A stretch of 8,598 nt of DNA from Rhodospirillales bacterium (GCA_021775195.1 JAJFIG010000443.1:1-8598); one strand, 5' to 3'. Shown: positions 1-6,042, counted from the stretch's first letter. The notes: a model not told the origin generated them from the letters alone. Numbers and translations are program-made.

Positions 1-128
1 CCGGTAAAGAAGAAGGTCAGGATTTCGTAGCGTGTCTCGCGGCTGCAGCCACCGACGACCGCACCCGCCGCGACAACGAGGAAGATTGTCGTTACGAAGT
101 TCTTACGGTGAAATCGCCCGTTATTCAT
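1..128 (-). CDS. Lipoprotein, probable multiheme cytochrome c, partial (3' end outside window)
   Basis: Only the first 42 codons are in the window. The N-terminus has basic residues (R5, H7, R8, K9), a hydrophobic stretch (about residues 11-26) and a lipobox V-G-G-C with Cys28, so the mature protein should be lipid-anchored. Ser at +2 would be compatible with outer-membrane sorting under the E. coli Lol rule. After the cysteine comes SRETRYEILTFFF. From memory, a similar short 'TRY/H..L.FFF' segment just after the lipobox occurs in multiheme cytochromes of metal-reducing bacteria, but no heme motif is visible here, so that identity is inference. The ATG at 128 is chosen because the signal peptide begins there. 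Its Shine-Dalgarno is weak, and an in-frame GTG lies 12 codons upstream. It follows the NHL lipoprotein gene by 57 bases on the same strand and is probably the next gene of that operon. Confidence 0.6.
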   Translation of the reverse strand, partial: MNNGRFHRKNFVTTIFLVVAAGAVVGGCSRETRYEILTFFFT

Positions 129-185
129 GAGACCAACGCCAGTTATTCGCGTGCCCAGGTCCACCCGAATCCAGCGAACGCCCGA

Positions 186-1409
186 TCAACCACCGCCTTT
201 TGCCGGGGGTTTGGCGCCTTTGGGCGCGGGAGCGGTATCCTGAAGCGAAGGTATGGTCTCACCGGCCGGGCGTTTCTCGTCTTTTTCCGGGGTCTTGGTC
301 ACCGTTGGCGGTGGGCCCGTCCAGTCGCCGAAGGCGTAGACGTTTATCTTGCTGGGACCGGCCTGATTTGCCACGTAAACCAGGTACTTCGCTTTCATCC
401 TCTCGTCGATGAGATCCGAAAAATACTCGAGATTGTCGTAATCGATATGTATGCCGGCGGGAAGCCAACTCCCCGCGGGCGTTTCGTTGAACTTGCCGAA
501 CGCCATCAGGACATCACTGGTTCTGGTGTCAAAAATCTGGATGTTTTCGAACGCGGCGTCGACCACGTACAGGTACCCCTCCCGGTCGACAGCGATGCCT
601 TTCGGGCGCGGCATGGCACCGGGGAAATTACCGAGTTCGCCGATGGTCTTGACGAAATTTCCGTCCTTATCGAAAATCTGCACCCGGAAATTCAGGAAAT
701 CCGTAACGTAAACGTTACCCTCTTTGTCGACCGTGACGTGGGTCGGCCAATGGAACTGCCCTTCGTCCTTTCCACCCTCGCCGATCTTGTCGATGACCTC
801 CCCGGTTTCCTTGTCCAGGATCTCGACTTCATGATCGCGAACGTCGTCCACATATATACGGTTGCCGTAAACCGCGACGCCGAGAGGCTTGAATTGCTCC
901 CTGGTACCGTAGGCGCGATGAAACTCGTCCCGCTCGTTGTAGACCATGATCTGGCCGCGATCACGGTCGGCGACATACTTGTAGCCGTCCTCCGTTATGA
1001 ATATGCCCATCGGCCCTTGCATGTCCCCACCCGCCCTGTCGCGGATGAAATCGAACTTGCGCTTGACCAGGTCGACGATAACCACGATCGAAAGCCGCGC
1101 GTCGATGACGTAGAGCTTGCCCTTTTCATGGGCGACGGCGAAGGCCCGCGTGAAACCGGCCGTTGCCTGATCCAGGCCCAGCAGGAAGTTCTTGAAATCG
1201 TCTGATTCGCCGCCGATGTCCTTTTCGTTGTTGATCGTCATCAGGTACTGGAGCCGTGGAATATCCGGGGCATCGGGATAAAACACGGGGCCCTGGTCCA
1301 TTCTTTCGTCCATGGGGGCGCAGGCCGAGAGCAGGACGGTAACGACGGCGAGCATGCGCGCGCCGCTTCTCAGGTGAATGTTACCCAGTTTCCTGAACCG
1401 ATTCGTCAT
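186..1409 (-). CDS. NHL-repeat six-bladed beta-propeller lipoprotein
   Basis: This 407-residue protein has a signal peptide ending in lipobox L-S-A-C (Cys30, Ala at +2), so it is predicted to be a lipid-anchored envelope protein. Residues about 90-362 hold six repeats of the NHL type, recognisable by phrases such as GVAV, HVTVDKEGNVYVTD and GIAVDREGYLYVVD, each followed by a V/I-x-I-F/Y-D strand. Blades are at about 90-130, 131-170, 174-212, 218-258, 266-306 and 316-362. The last 45 residues are rich in Pro, Lys and Ala and look disordered. NHL propellers are binding scaffolds or, in some families, enzymes; no catalytic residues are evident. The ATG is preceded by a strong GGGAGG site. The gene starts 24 bases after the 9-heme cytochrome stop, so the two are very likely co-transcribed, suggesting a partner or docking role for that cytochrome. 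The function beyond the fold is inference. Confidence 0.88.
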   Translation of the reverse strand: MTNRFRKLGNIHLRSGARMLAVVTVLLSACAPMDERMDQGPVFYPDAPDIPRLQYLMTINNEKDIGGESDDFKNFLLGLDQATAGFTRAFAVAHEKGKLYVIDARLSIVVIVDLVKRKFDFIRDRAGGDMQGPMGIFITEDGYKYVADRDRGQIMVYNERDEFHRAYGTREQFKPLGVAVYGNRIYVDDVRDHEVEILDKETGEVIDKIGEGGKDEGQFHWPTHVTVDKEGNVYVTDFLNFRVQIFDKDGNFVKTIGELGNFPGAMPRPKGIAVDREGYLYVVDAAFENIQIFDTRTSDVLMAFGKFNETPAGSWLPAGIHIDYDNLEYFSDLIDERMKAKYLVYVANQAGPSKINVYAFGDWTGPPPTVTKTPEKDEKRPAGETIPSLQDTAPAPKGAKPPAKGGG

Positions 1410-1433
1410 TACGGGTCCTCCCTACTGACCGCC

Positions 1434-2429
1434 TTATTCGCTCGCGGCCTCCTTTAATTCCGAGGGCGTTGCGTCCTCGCCCAATCGTGGTGTCGTTCTA
1501 AGGTCGTTGATCACCGGTTCGAGGCGGTCATAGGACACCTTGCGATGGCACGTCGGCGAGCAGGTTCCCCCGGTTTTTGTCCTCGCAAAATCGCGGATGT
1601 TGATCCCCCGCTTGCCGAACGGAATGTCCTCGCGAATCATGACATCGTTAGCTGAACCATGGTGGTGATGACAGGCCTTGCAACTTCGCCCCTTGCGTTT
1701 GTTCACGTGGCGGAAATGGAGATTGAGATTTCCGTTGCGGAAACCGGTCAGGTCCAGGGTCCGCGCCTCGGTGAAAACTTCCTCGTCGTGGCATTCGAAA
1801 CAGACGTATTTGAAATCCGTGAAATCCGCATAGATTCCCTTCGGATAGGCGCCGACCAGCAGCCGGTGGTTGGTGCCCGCGTGGGGCAGGTGGCAGCTTG
1901 TGCAGAACCCCTCCTCGAAGGGCGGATGGAGGGTCAATTTCTTGTTGTCGAACGTCCGTTTCGGTGACGGCAGCATGACCCCGCTGTGATCCTTGACCCG
2001 GCGCTTGTGGCACTGGAAACAGAGATCGGGGATATCGGCCCTGAGTTGCTTTTCCACATCCGCGGTGTGAGGATCGTGACAGCGCGTGCATTTGCCGTCC
2101 GCAACCGGACCGTGGATCGTCGTGCCGGCGAAAGCGTCCTCGTCGTGGCAGGTGAAGCAAAGCTCGCTACCTTTGGCGGCCAGTACAAAACCGTGCTGCC
2201 CTTCCTTGACCGGTTCGTGGCAGGTGCTGCACAACTCGCCGTCCGTCGCCGGTTCGTGCTTGAATTCCTTGCCCGTCGTGTCCTTGTGGCACGACGACGT
2301 CACGCACGTCGCGTCGGTATCGATGGCGAAATCTTCCGCTGCCAGGGCTTCCCTTCCGGGATCGGTGGCCCAGACCGTGGCAATGACCAGCATTGCCGCC
2401 TTGAATAACTGTTTTTCCCCCTGAATCAC
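1434..2429 (-). CDS. Nine-heme periplasmic cytochrome c, doubled-CXXCH type
   Basis: The 331-residue product has a basic N-terminus (K6, K10), a short hydrophobic core (about 11-22) and a probable cleavage site near A30/A31, so it is exported. It contains seven CXXCH motifs (Cys67, 91, 114, 137, 176, 210, 250) plus two stretched ones: CVTSSCH at 42-48 (CX4CH) and CSPTCH at 290-295 (CX3CH), giving up to nine covalent hemes. Several motifs occur in pairs with extra histidines (HDPH, HLPH), as in the doubled-CXXCH family of multiheme electron carriers. A run of four histidines follows Cys253. The role is electron transfer outside the cytoplasm; the partners are inferred. The start is uncertain: GTG at 2429 keeps the basic residues of the signal peptide, while ATG at 2393 would remove them. 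The ribosome site before GTG is weak. The NHL lipoprotein gene follows after 24 bases. Confidence 0.92.
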   Translation of the reverse strand: MIQGEKQLFKAAMLVIATVWATDPGREALAAEDFAIDTDATCVTSSCHKDTTGKEFKHEPATDGELCSTCHEPVKEGQHGFVLAAKGSELCFTCHDEDAFAGTTIHGPVADGKCTRCHDPHTADVEKQLRADIPDLCFQCHKRRVKDHSGVMLPSPKRTFDNKKLTLHPPFEEGFCTSCHLPHAGTNHRLLVGAYPKGIYADFTDFKYVCFECHDEEVFTEARTLDLTGFRNGNLNLHFRHVNKRKGRSCKACHHHHGSANDVMIREDIPFGKRGINIRDFARTKTGGTCSPTCHRKVSYDRLEPVINDLRTTPRLGEDATPSELKEAASE

Positions 2430-2578
2430 GGCAAAGTCCCGATTACGTCTTACTGCGGAGCGCTGTGATCATTGCACCCCCCCAAAACAACAAACAAAAA
2501 GACGCGACTAGGCAAAAGAAAGGGGGCGCGAGCCCCCTTTCGTAACGTAGGCAATAGAGCTTGTCTAGGTATAGCCTT
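2430..2578. other. Intergenic region between tetraheme and nine-heme cytochrome genes
   Basis: This 149-base gap contains the terminator of the tetraheme gene (2512-2545), then on the minus strand a T-rich tract, a run of seven G (C on the plus strand at 2477-2483) and a possible nine-codon reading frame (MITALRSKT, stop just before the cytochrome). No convincing -10/-35 pair for the nine-heme gene was found here. Either its promoter is atypical or the gene depends partly on read-through from the tetraheme gene. Confidence 0.5.
2512..2545 (-). terminator. Rho-independent terminator of the tetraheme cytochrome gene
   Basis: A perfect 9-bp stem (plus-strand 2519-2527 AAAGGGGGC paired with 2532-2540 GCCCCCTTT) encloses a four-base loop. 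Read on the minus strand the stem is followed by C then TTTT, so the U tract is TTTCTTTT when the stem's own Ts are counted. It lies about 38 bases past the tetraheme stop codon. The interrupted U tract suggests it may be leaky. Confidence 0.85.
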
Positions 2579-3316
2579 CTACTTGTCGTGGCAGGTCAGG
2601 CAAAGACCGGAACCCGTGCCGGTGTTGTTGGCAACGCGCAGAAGATGCGTACCAGCAACGGCTTCGCCGGTGCCGTCATGCACGTCATGGCAGGTCGAGC
2701 ATTGCACTTTACCGTTATCGAGCACGGATGCGATGTCGCCACTGGTGCCCATCGGGTCCGTATCCGGGTTGAGGCCCGTGTCTCCGCCGTTATAGGCGAT
2801 CGACAGCGGGTGGGTGCCGCGCAGGTCGACGTTGGCGCCGTCCAGGAACGGAGATACCTGGAAGCCGGCGTTGACATCCACGATCGTGTCACCAAGGGAC
2901 GCAACCCCGCCACGCGCGCCGTTCACGGCCGCGTTCTTGTCGAACTCGTCCAGTGCGATGGTGCCGTCGTGGCAGCCGAGGCACAGCTTGGCGATGCCGT
3001 CGGGCTGCGGCGACTGGGCGTTGTCCAGCGAGCTTGACCAGGCAGCGTTGTACATCGTGTAGGACGCAGTGCTGAGTTGCCGGTTCCACAACAACCCGAC
3101 CGTATAAGTCTGCCCTGACCTCCCGTGATCATGAGGCACGTGGCAGACGCGGCAGATTTCGCCCGGGCGGACGGTCTGCCATGTGTCGGCGGCGAAATCA
3201 TGCGGACTACCGATGATTCCAGCGCCATTGCCGTTTGCCTGGGCCGTTCCGATGCTGGCGAAAAGGAGCATGCCCATTCCCGCCAACGATAGTGTCGCTA
3301 CTCTAAGATACTTCAT
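2579..3316 (-). CDS. Tetraheme periplasmic cytochrome c (doubled-CXXCH family)
   Basis: The 245-residue product starts with a clear Sec signal peptide (MKYLRV, hydrophobic core 7-22, cleavage likely after AQA at 27). It carries four canonical CXXCH heme sites, at Cys55, Cys112, Cys206 and Cys239. Landmarks are GSPHDF before heme 1, LLWNR after it, IAKLCLGCHDGTIAL at heme 2 and THPLSIAYN between hemes 2 and 3. The same order appears in the first 200 residues of the 12-heme protein at 6663-8369, so the two share a four-heme module. The mature protein would be a soluble periplasmic electron carrier (inference). The reading frame is open up to an ATG at 3415, but the ATG at 3316 is chosen because it opens the signal peptide and has a strong GGGAGG site. 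The gene is monocistronic by structure: an FNR-type promoter lies upstream and a hairpin terminator downstream. Confidence 0.92.
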   Translation of the reverse strand: MKYLRVATLSLAGMGMLLFASIGTAQANGNGAGIIGSPHDFAADTWQTVRPGEICRVCHVPHDHGRSGQTYTVGLLWNRQLSTASYTMYNAAWSSSLDNAQSPQPDGIAKLCLGCHDGTIALDEFDKNAAVNGARGGVASLGDTIVDVNAGFQVSPFLDGANVDLRGTHPLSIAYNGGDTGLNPDTDPMGTSGDIASVLDNGKVQCSTCHDVHDGTGEAVAGTHLLRVANNTGTGSGLCLTCHDK

Positions 3317-3380
3317 AATACCCTCCCTTAAGGTAGGAGCCATTCCATTCCGAGACGTTTGTCTCTCTCTGTTGATCGAA

Positions 3381-3408
3381 TTCTTGATTATTCCACCCCT
3401 ATCAAGAA
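3381..3408. repeat. Perfect 8-bp inverted repeat in the tetraheme leader
   Basis: TTCTTGAT at 3381-3388 and ATCAAGAA at 3401-3408 are perfect inverted copies separated by 12 bases. In the mRNA this would be an 8-bp hairpin with a purine-rich loop (AGGGGTGGAATA) about 65-92 bases before the start codon. As DNA, each arm contains an FNR-type half site (TTGAT/ATCAA) but with 12 rather than four bases between them, so it is not a standard FNR operator. Function unknown. Confidence 0.5.
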
Positions 3409-3512
3409 CGCTCATTTTCTACGAATAATCCCGCCGACAACTTAAAAGGCCGAAAATCCGTCGTTTTTTCTTAATTGATGTGCCGAAACCGGTGTGTCGG
3501 TCTGTCACAACA

Positions 3513-3525
3513 TGGCGGGATAATG
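3513..3525 (-). promoter_or_regulatory. Predicted -10 element and start point of the tetraheme promoter
   Basis: CATTAT (minus strand, 3525 down to 3520) matches four of six positions of the -10 consensus and lies exactly 22 bases after the FNR box. This puts the transcription start at A3513 and the box centre at -41.5, the classic class II geometry. No -35 hexamer is needed in such promoters. Confidence 0.68.
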
Positions 3526-3547
3526 CCAAGGAGGGCGGTACCTGTAA

Positions 3548-3561
3548 TTGATCGTGATCAA
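3548..3561 (-). promoter_or_regulatory. FNR/Anr-family operator, perfect consensus
   Basis: The sequence TTGATCACGATCAA (minus strand) is a perfect TTGAT-N4-ATCAA palindrome, the binding consensus of FNR-type oxygen sensors and relatives such as Anr and Dnr. No plus-strand gene starts nearby (the next is at 6043), and the minus-strand gene upstream ends at 3778, so the target is the tetraheme cytochrome gene. Which family member binds cannot be told from the site alone. Confidence 0.85.
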
Positions 3562-3731
3562 GTTTTTAACAAAATTAACTTAAAATTTTATCGAAAGGCC
3601 TTCAAACCCTTACAAAATCTCACTTTATAGCCTTTAAAATAACGCATAACGGGGCATTCACGACGATTTCACGCCGCTGAATCCGGTTCAAAACTGCTTT
3701 TCAGTGGGGCTTGCCGGCCTCGCGTCCCGTC

Positions 3732-3757
3732 CCGGCGCAACGCTCGTGGAGCGCCGG
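3732..3757 (-). terminator. Possible hairpin after the cytochrome-PepSY gene
   Basis: CCGGCGC (3732-3738) and GCGCCGG (3751-3757) form a 7-bp GC stem with a 12-base loop, 20 bases past the stop codon. An alternative stem CGCTC/GAGCG (3741-3753) competes with it. No U tract follows directly; a small 4-bp hairpin with TTT lies further on (about 3690-3705). Termination here is plausible but may need Rho. Confidence 0.35.
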
Positions 3758-3777
3758 CCGAGCGGACCTTCGTCGCC

Positions 3778-5013
3778 CTAGGGGTGCCGCAAAAGGTCGC
3801 CTGAAGCGATGTCGTAGTAAAGCAGGACGACCCCGCCTCCCGTGGTCCGTGCCTCGATCTTGTAGCCGTCGTATTCGGGCTCGATCGAATAGACGTCGGA
3901 GAACCCGGCTGCCGTGACCTGGCTGACGATGTCGGCCAGGGACCGCTTAGGCGATGCGCCGGCCCCATCCATCACCTTCATGATCGGCATGGCCGTCGTC
4001 GGGTGGCGGACGAGCGAACCGGTCTTCGGATTGACCAGCACCCTCACGGTCCGTTTCTTGGCGTCCCGGGCCACCACCCGGTAGATCATGTTTCGGACCG
4101 CGATCGAGGAAACCCGCGTGAATCCGGCGCCCTCCACCTCCTTGAGGATCTTGTCCACCGGCAGGAAGGCCGCGGATTTCTTGGGCGCGCTGATTTTCGC
4201 CACCTTTATCGCCCCGCTTGTGGGGTCGACCACCAGCAGCACGTCCTTGCCCTTGGCGTTCCGTGCCGTCACCTCATAGCGCTTGCGCTTGTATTCGATG
4301 GTGCGAACGTTGACGAAGCCGGCCTTGGTCACCTTGGCCATGACCGTCGCCACGGGCAGGGCGGAGACGGGAATGTTCGTATTCCCGGCCCGGCGCTTCA
4401 CCGCCGAAGCGGCAAAACGGTCGAGACTGGCGACCGCGAGCCGGGATTCGGGTGTCCGGGCGCGCTTGTGGCCGTCGTCCCGGTGAGCCCCGGTGCCCCC
4501 CGGCACCGTGCGCACGTGATCCATGAGGGCGAGGACGTTGACGGGAATATCGGCCATGGAGAACTTGTGCTGTTCCTCGTGGTCATGGGCGAAGGCGATG
4601 ATGTCGGCAAGCTCGTCGCCGGAAAACGTAAGCTGCTCTCCGAAAGCCGCCTTCTGCAGGGCGATCATTGCCGAGGCGCCGCGCCACATCTTGGCGGCGA
4701 ACTCGTATGGGTGCATGAATGCCTTCATCGTGTGGGCATCGAGATTGGGCCCGGCAATACCGCCGACGCCGTTGATCGAGTGGCAGGCGACGCAGCCCTT
4801 GCTGGCGAAGAGTTTCCGGCCCCGCTTCGAGCTCATTTGCGGCATCGCCAGTCGTGGCCCCTTCGACGTGCCTTTGGGGTGTGCCCCGGTGGGCGTCCCC
4901 GCCGTCGGTTCACCCGTCGCCCGACTCTGTGCCCAGGCATCCGTGCCGGCGTAAAGGCCCGCCGCCAGCGCCAGGACGCTCATCGCGGCGAACCTCGTGA
5001 TCGGTTTGGTCAT
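3778..5013 (-). CDS. Exported monoheme cytochrome c fused to three PepSY-like domains
   Basis: This 411-residue protein has a signal peptide (MTKPITRF, core 9-23, cleavage near AWA-QS at 28) and then a small class I cytochrome c domain. The heme site is CVACH at 74-78, preceded by GRKLFASKG and followed by GPNLD. Met116 in the RGASAM stretch is the likely second axial ligand, and FSGDELADIIAF (130-141) is the C-terminal helix typical of such domains. A linker (about 150-215) leads to three repeats of about 50 residues at 221-271, 286-338 and 358-411. Each has the pattern AGF-x-x-V/x-S/T-I-E, a Y-x-V/I-x-A-R strand, and V-D/N-P-x-T/S-G, which fits PepSY domains. PepSY domains are known as small binding or inhibitory modules in exported proteins; their role here is unknown. 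The ATG at 5013 opens the signal peptide and follows a GGGAGAGGGGGG tract. The gene follows the lipoprotein gene by 43 bases, probably as one operon. Confidence 0.87.
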   Translation of the reverse strand: MTKPITRFAAMSVLALAAGLYAGTDAWAQSRATGEPTAGTPTGAHPKGTSKGPRLAMPQMSSKRGRKLFASKGCVACHSINGVGGIAGPNLDAHTMKAFMHPYEFAAKMWRGASAMIALQKAAFGEQLTFSGDELADIIAFAHDHEEQHKFSMADIPVNVLALMDHVRTVPGGTGAHRDDGHKRARTPESRLAVASLDRFAASAVKRRAGNTNIPVSALPVATVMAKVTKAGFVNVRTIEYKRKRYEVTARNAKGKDVLLVVDPTSGAIKVAKISAPKKSAAFLPVDKILKEVEGAGFTRVSSIAVRNMIYRVVARDAKKRTVRVLVNPKTGSLVRHPTTAMPIMKVMDGAGASPKRSLADIVSQVTAAGFSDVYSIEPEYDGYKIEARTTGGGVVLLYYDIASGDLLRHP

Positions 5014-5056
5014 GTTCCCCCCCTCTCCCTTCGCCCCGCGCGCCAGGATTAACCTC

Positions 5057-5629
5057 TTAGCGTTGTATTCCTGCTCCCAAAGTAACATAAAGCGGAACAG
5101 GGTGATACCTGAGCCCCGGAGCGGCGCCTGGATTCGGTCCCTCCCTGGACGCCCGTCGATAGGCCTTGTGGCTGTCGGGCGGCTTTTGCCCGCCGACCGT
5201 CTCTCCGGTTGTCGTATCCTTGATCCAGGACCAGAACCGGTCCTTTCTGCGGTCCGACAGGGCAACGTATTCGTGCCCCGCCCTGGCGTCGAACGTCAAG
5301 GTTCCGGCATTTTCCAGGCTGTGGGTTCGCATCGGGAACGCGATGATGGTCTCGATCCACTCCTCGTAATCGAAGGTGACGGTGTGTTGGCCGGGAAGAA
5401 CCGCGATGCGCCCGATGCCGAAATAGGAATCGACGTTTTTCCCGTCGATTTTCCGAAGCACCGTACTTCGGTATACGAACAGGTTCACGTCCAGCCGGCC
5501 CGAATCCAATACGAACGCGAGCTTTTCTTCCGCCAGGTCGGGCCCGTCATAGCCTTTCGTCGTGTCGCAGCCGGCCGAAAGGCCAAGCACCAACAGGACT
5601 GTCGGCAGGGTAAGGTATTGCCGCGTCAT
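5057..5629 (-). CDS. Small lipoprotein of unknown function
   Basis: The product has 190 residues with a lipoprotein signal peptide: Arg3, hydrophobic core 9-18, lipobox S-A-G-C with Cys21. Asp22 follows the cysteine, which in E. coli favours retention in the inner membrane. The mature part has a likely beta-rich segment, including FVYRSTVLRKIDGK and VLPGQHTVTFDYE (a G-x-H-x-V-x-F pattern seen in PEGA-like sandwich folds), then FDARAGHEYVAL. The last 40 residues are Pro- and Arg-rich without clear structure. I do not recognise the family. It has no heme motif. The ATG at 5629 begins the signal peptide; its ribosome site is weak. It is the first gene of a probable two-gene operon with the cytochrome-PepSY fusion, so it may anchor or assist that protein (inference). 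Confidence 0.78.
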   Translation of the reverse strand: MTRQYLTLPTVLLVLGLSAGCDTTKGYDGPDLAEEKLAFVLDSGRLDVNLFVYRSTVLRKIDGKNVDSYFGIGRIAVLPGQHTVTFDYEEWIETIIAFPMRTHSLENAGTLTFDARAGHEYVALSDRRKDRFWSWIKDTTTGETVGGQKPPDSHKAYRRASREGPNPGAAPGLRYHPVPLYVTLGAGIQR

Positions 5630-5700
5630 CGCCGTGCCCCGTCACCTGCGTACTGGCCACTACCGGCCGCAAGGATCTGTCCAAAACACGTTGGTATGGT

Positions 5701-5737
5701 TTTGTATAGTTTAGAGGCGGTCCAATTTTTATACAAA
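5701..5737. repeat. 8-bp inverted repeat TTTGTATA / TATACAAA
   Basis: TTTGTATA (5701-5708) and TATACAAA (5730-5737) are perfect inverted copies with 21 bases between them, about 70-110 bases upstream of the lipoprotein start. The spacing of arm centres is 29 bases, near three helical turns, so a dimeric or looped regulator is possible. It overlaps the weak minus-strand promoter candidate. Confidence 0.45.
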
Positions 5738-5794
5738 CATCGGTGGCGGACCGGCGGGAACCGGCGGCTGTCCGGACATCAGGCCACGAAATAG

Positions 5795-5818
5795 CCATTA
5801 TTAATTTGCATGTAATGG
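5795..5818. repeat. 6-bp inverted repeat CCATTA / TAATGG
   Basis: CCATTA (5795-5800) and TAATGG (5813-5818) flank an AT-rich 12-base centre. It sits roughly mid-way between the divergent genes. The short arms make chance occurrence possible. Confidence 0.3.
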
Positions 5819-5885
5819 GATGGGTGCCGGTTTTGCCGGTAATCTCGGTCGAGCCCGTTCCGTCATTGGGCCGCCGACATTCCGG

Positions 5886-5913
5886 TTGTAACGCCCACTT
5901 CAGTTCGTATAAG
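5886..5913 (+). promoter_or_regulatory. Predicted sigma-70 type promoter of the two-PepSY gene
   Basis: TTGTAA (5886-5891, four of six matches to -35) and TATAAG (5908-5913, five of six to -10) are 16 bases apart on the plus strand. Transcription would start near 5920, giving a leader of about 120 bases before the ATG at 6043. Confidence 0.45.
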
Positions 5914-6042
5914 ACTTAGACAAGCGAGACCAGCTTTGGCGAATCCGACCACAGTGGAATTTCAGGCCGAAAACCGGGTCGGGTGAGGGGTACGGCGGAC
6001 TGCGTCTGTGCTTTGGGACACCAACGCAGCGAGGAAAATTAC

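Larger units (their letters stand above)
3317..3777. other. AT-rich regulatory region upstream of the tetraheme gene
   Basis: No gene is supported in these 461 bases. Read on the minus strand they hold, in order: the end of the upstream unit with a GC-rich hairpin (3732-3757), an AT-rich stretch (about 3560-3660) that could act as an UP element or bend, the FNR box and -10 element (3520-3561), and an unusually long predicted leader of about 197 bases containing an inverted repeat (3381-3408). The sharp drop in GC compared with both neighbours supports a regulatory role. Confidence 0.6.
5630..6042. promoter_or_regulatory. Divergent intergenic region between lipoprotein and PepSY genes
   Basis: These 413 bases hold no supported gene. 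They must contain promoters for both flanking genes. The best plus-strand candidate is at 5886-5913. For the minus strand, TTGTAT and TAAACT separated by 17 bases lie inside the 5701-5737 inverted repeat region, a weak match. Two inverted repeats (5701-5737 and 5795-5818) are operator candidates. The right part (5941-6042) is the leader of the PepSY gene. No FNR box was found here. Confidence 0.5.

Noticed and set aside
108..1205. Long plus-strand open frame of 365 codons
   Set aside because: It lies antisense to the NHL lipoprotein gene, has no recognisable motif or signal peptide, and the minus-strand frame shows clear propeller repeats and a strong ribosome site.
3317..3415. Upstream extension of the tetraheme protein to ATG 3415
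   Set aside because: It would bury the signal peptide 33 residues inside and has no Shine-Dalgarno, while ATG 3316 has a strong one.
3551..3566. IHF-like site overlapping the FNR box (GATCAAGTTTTTA)
   Set aside because: One mismatch to a degenerate consensus in AT-rich DNA, and the overlap with a perfect FNR palindrome explains most of the match.
4003..5052. Plus-strand open frame of 349 codons
   Set aside because: Antisense to the cytochrome-PepSY gene; composition is a shadow of GC-rich coding sequence, rich in His, Arg and Gly with no domain.
5014..5265. Upstream extension of the cytochrome-PepSY protein to 5265
   Set aside because: It overlaps the lipoprotein gene and adds Arg/Pro-rich shadow sequence before a clear signal peptide.
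5750..5767. Direct repeat ACCGGCGG in the divergent region
   Set aside because: Two short GC-rich copies in a GC-rich genome, with no partner promoter geometry; likely chance.
4997..5794. Plus-strand open frame of 265 codons spanning the lipoprotein gene
   Set aside because: It crosses a gene, its intergenic control region and another gene's start, with no ribosome site or recognisable protein features.
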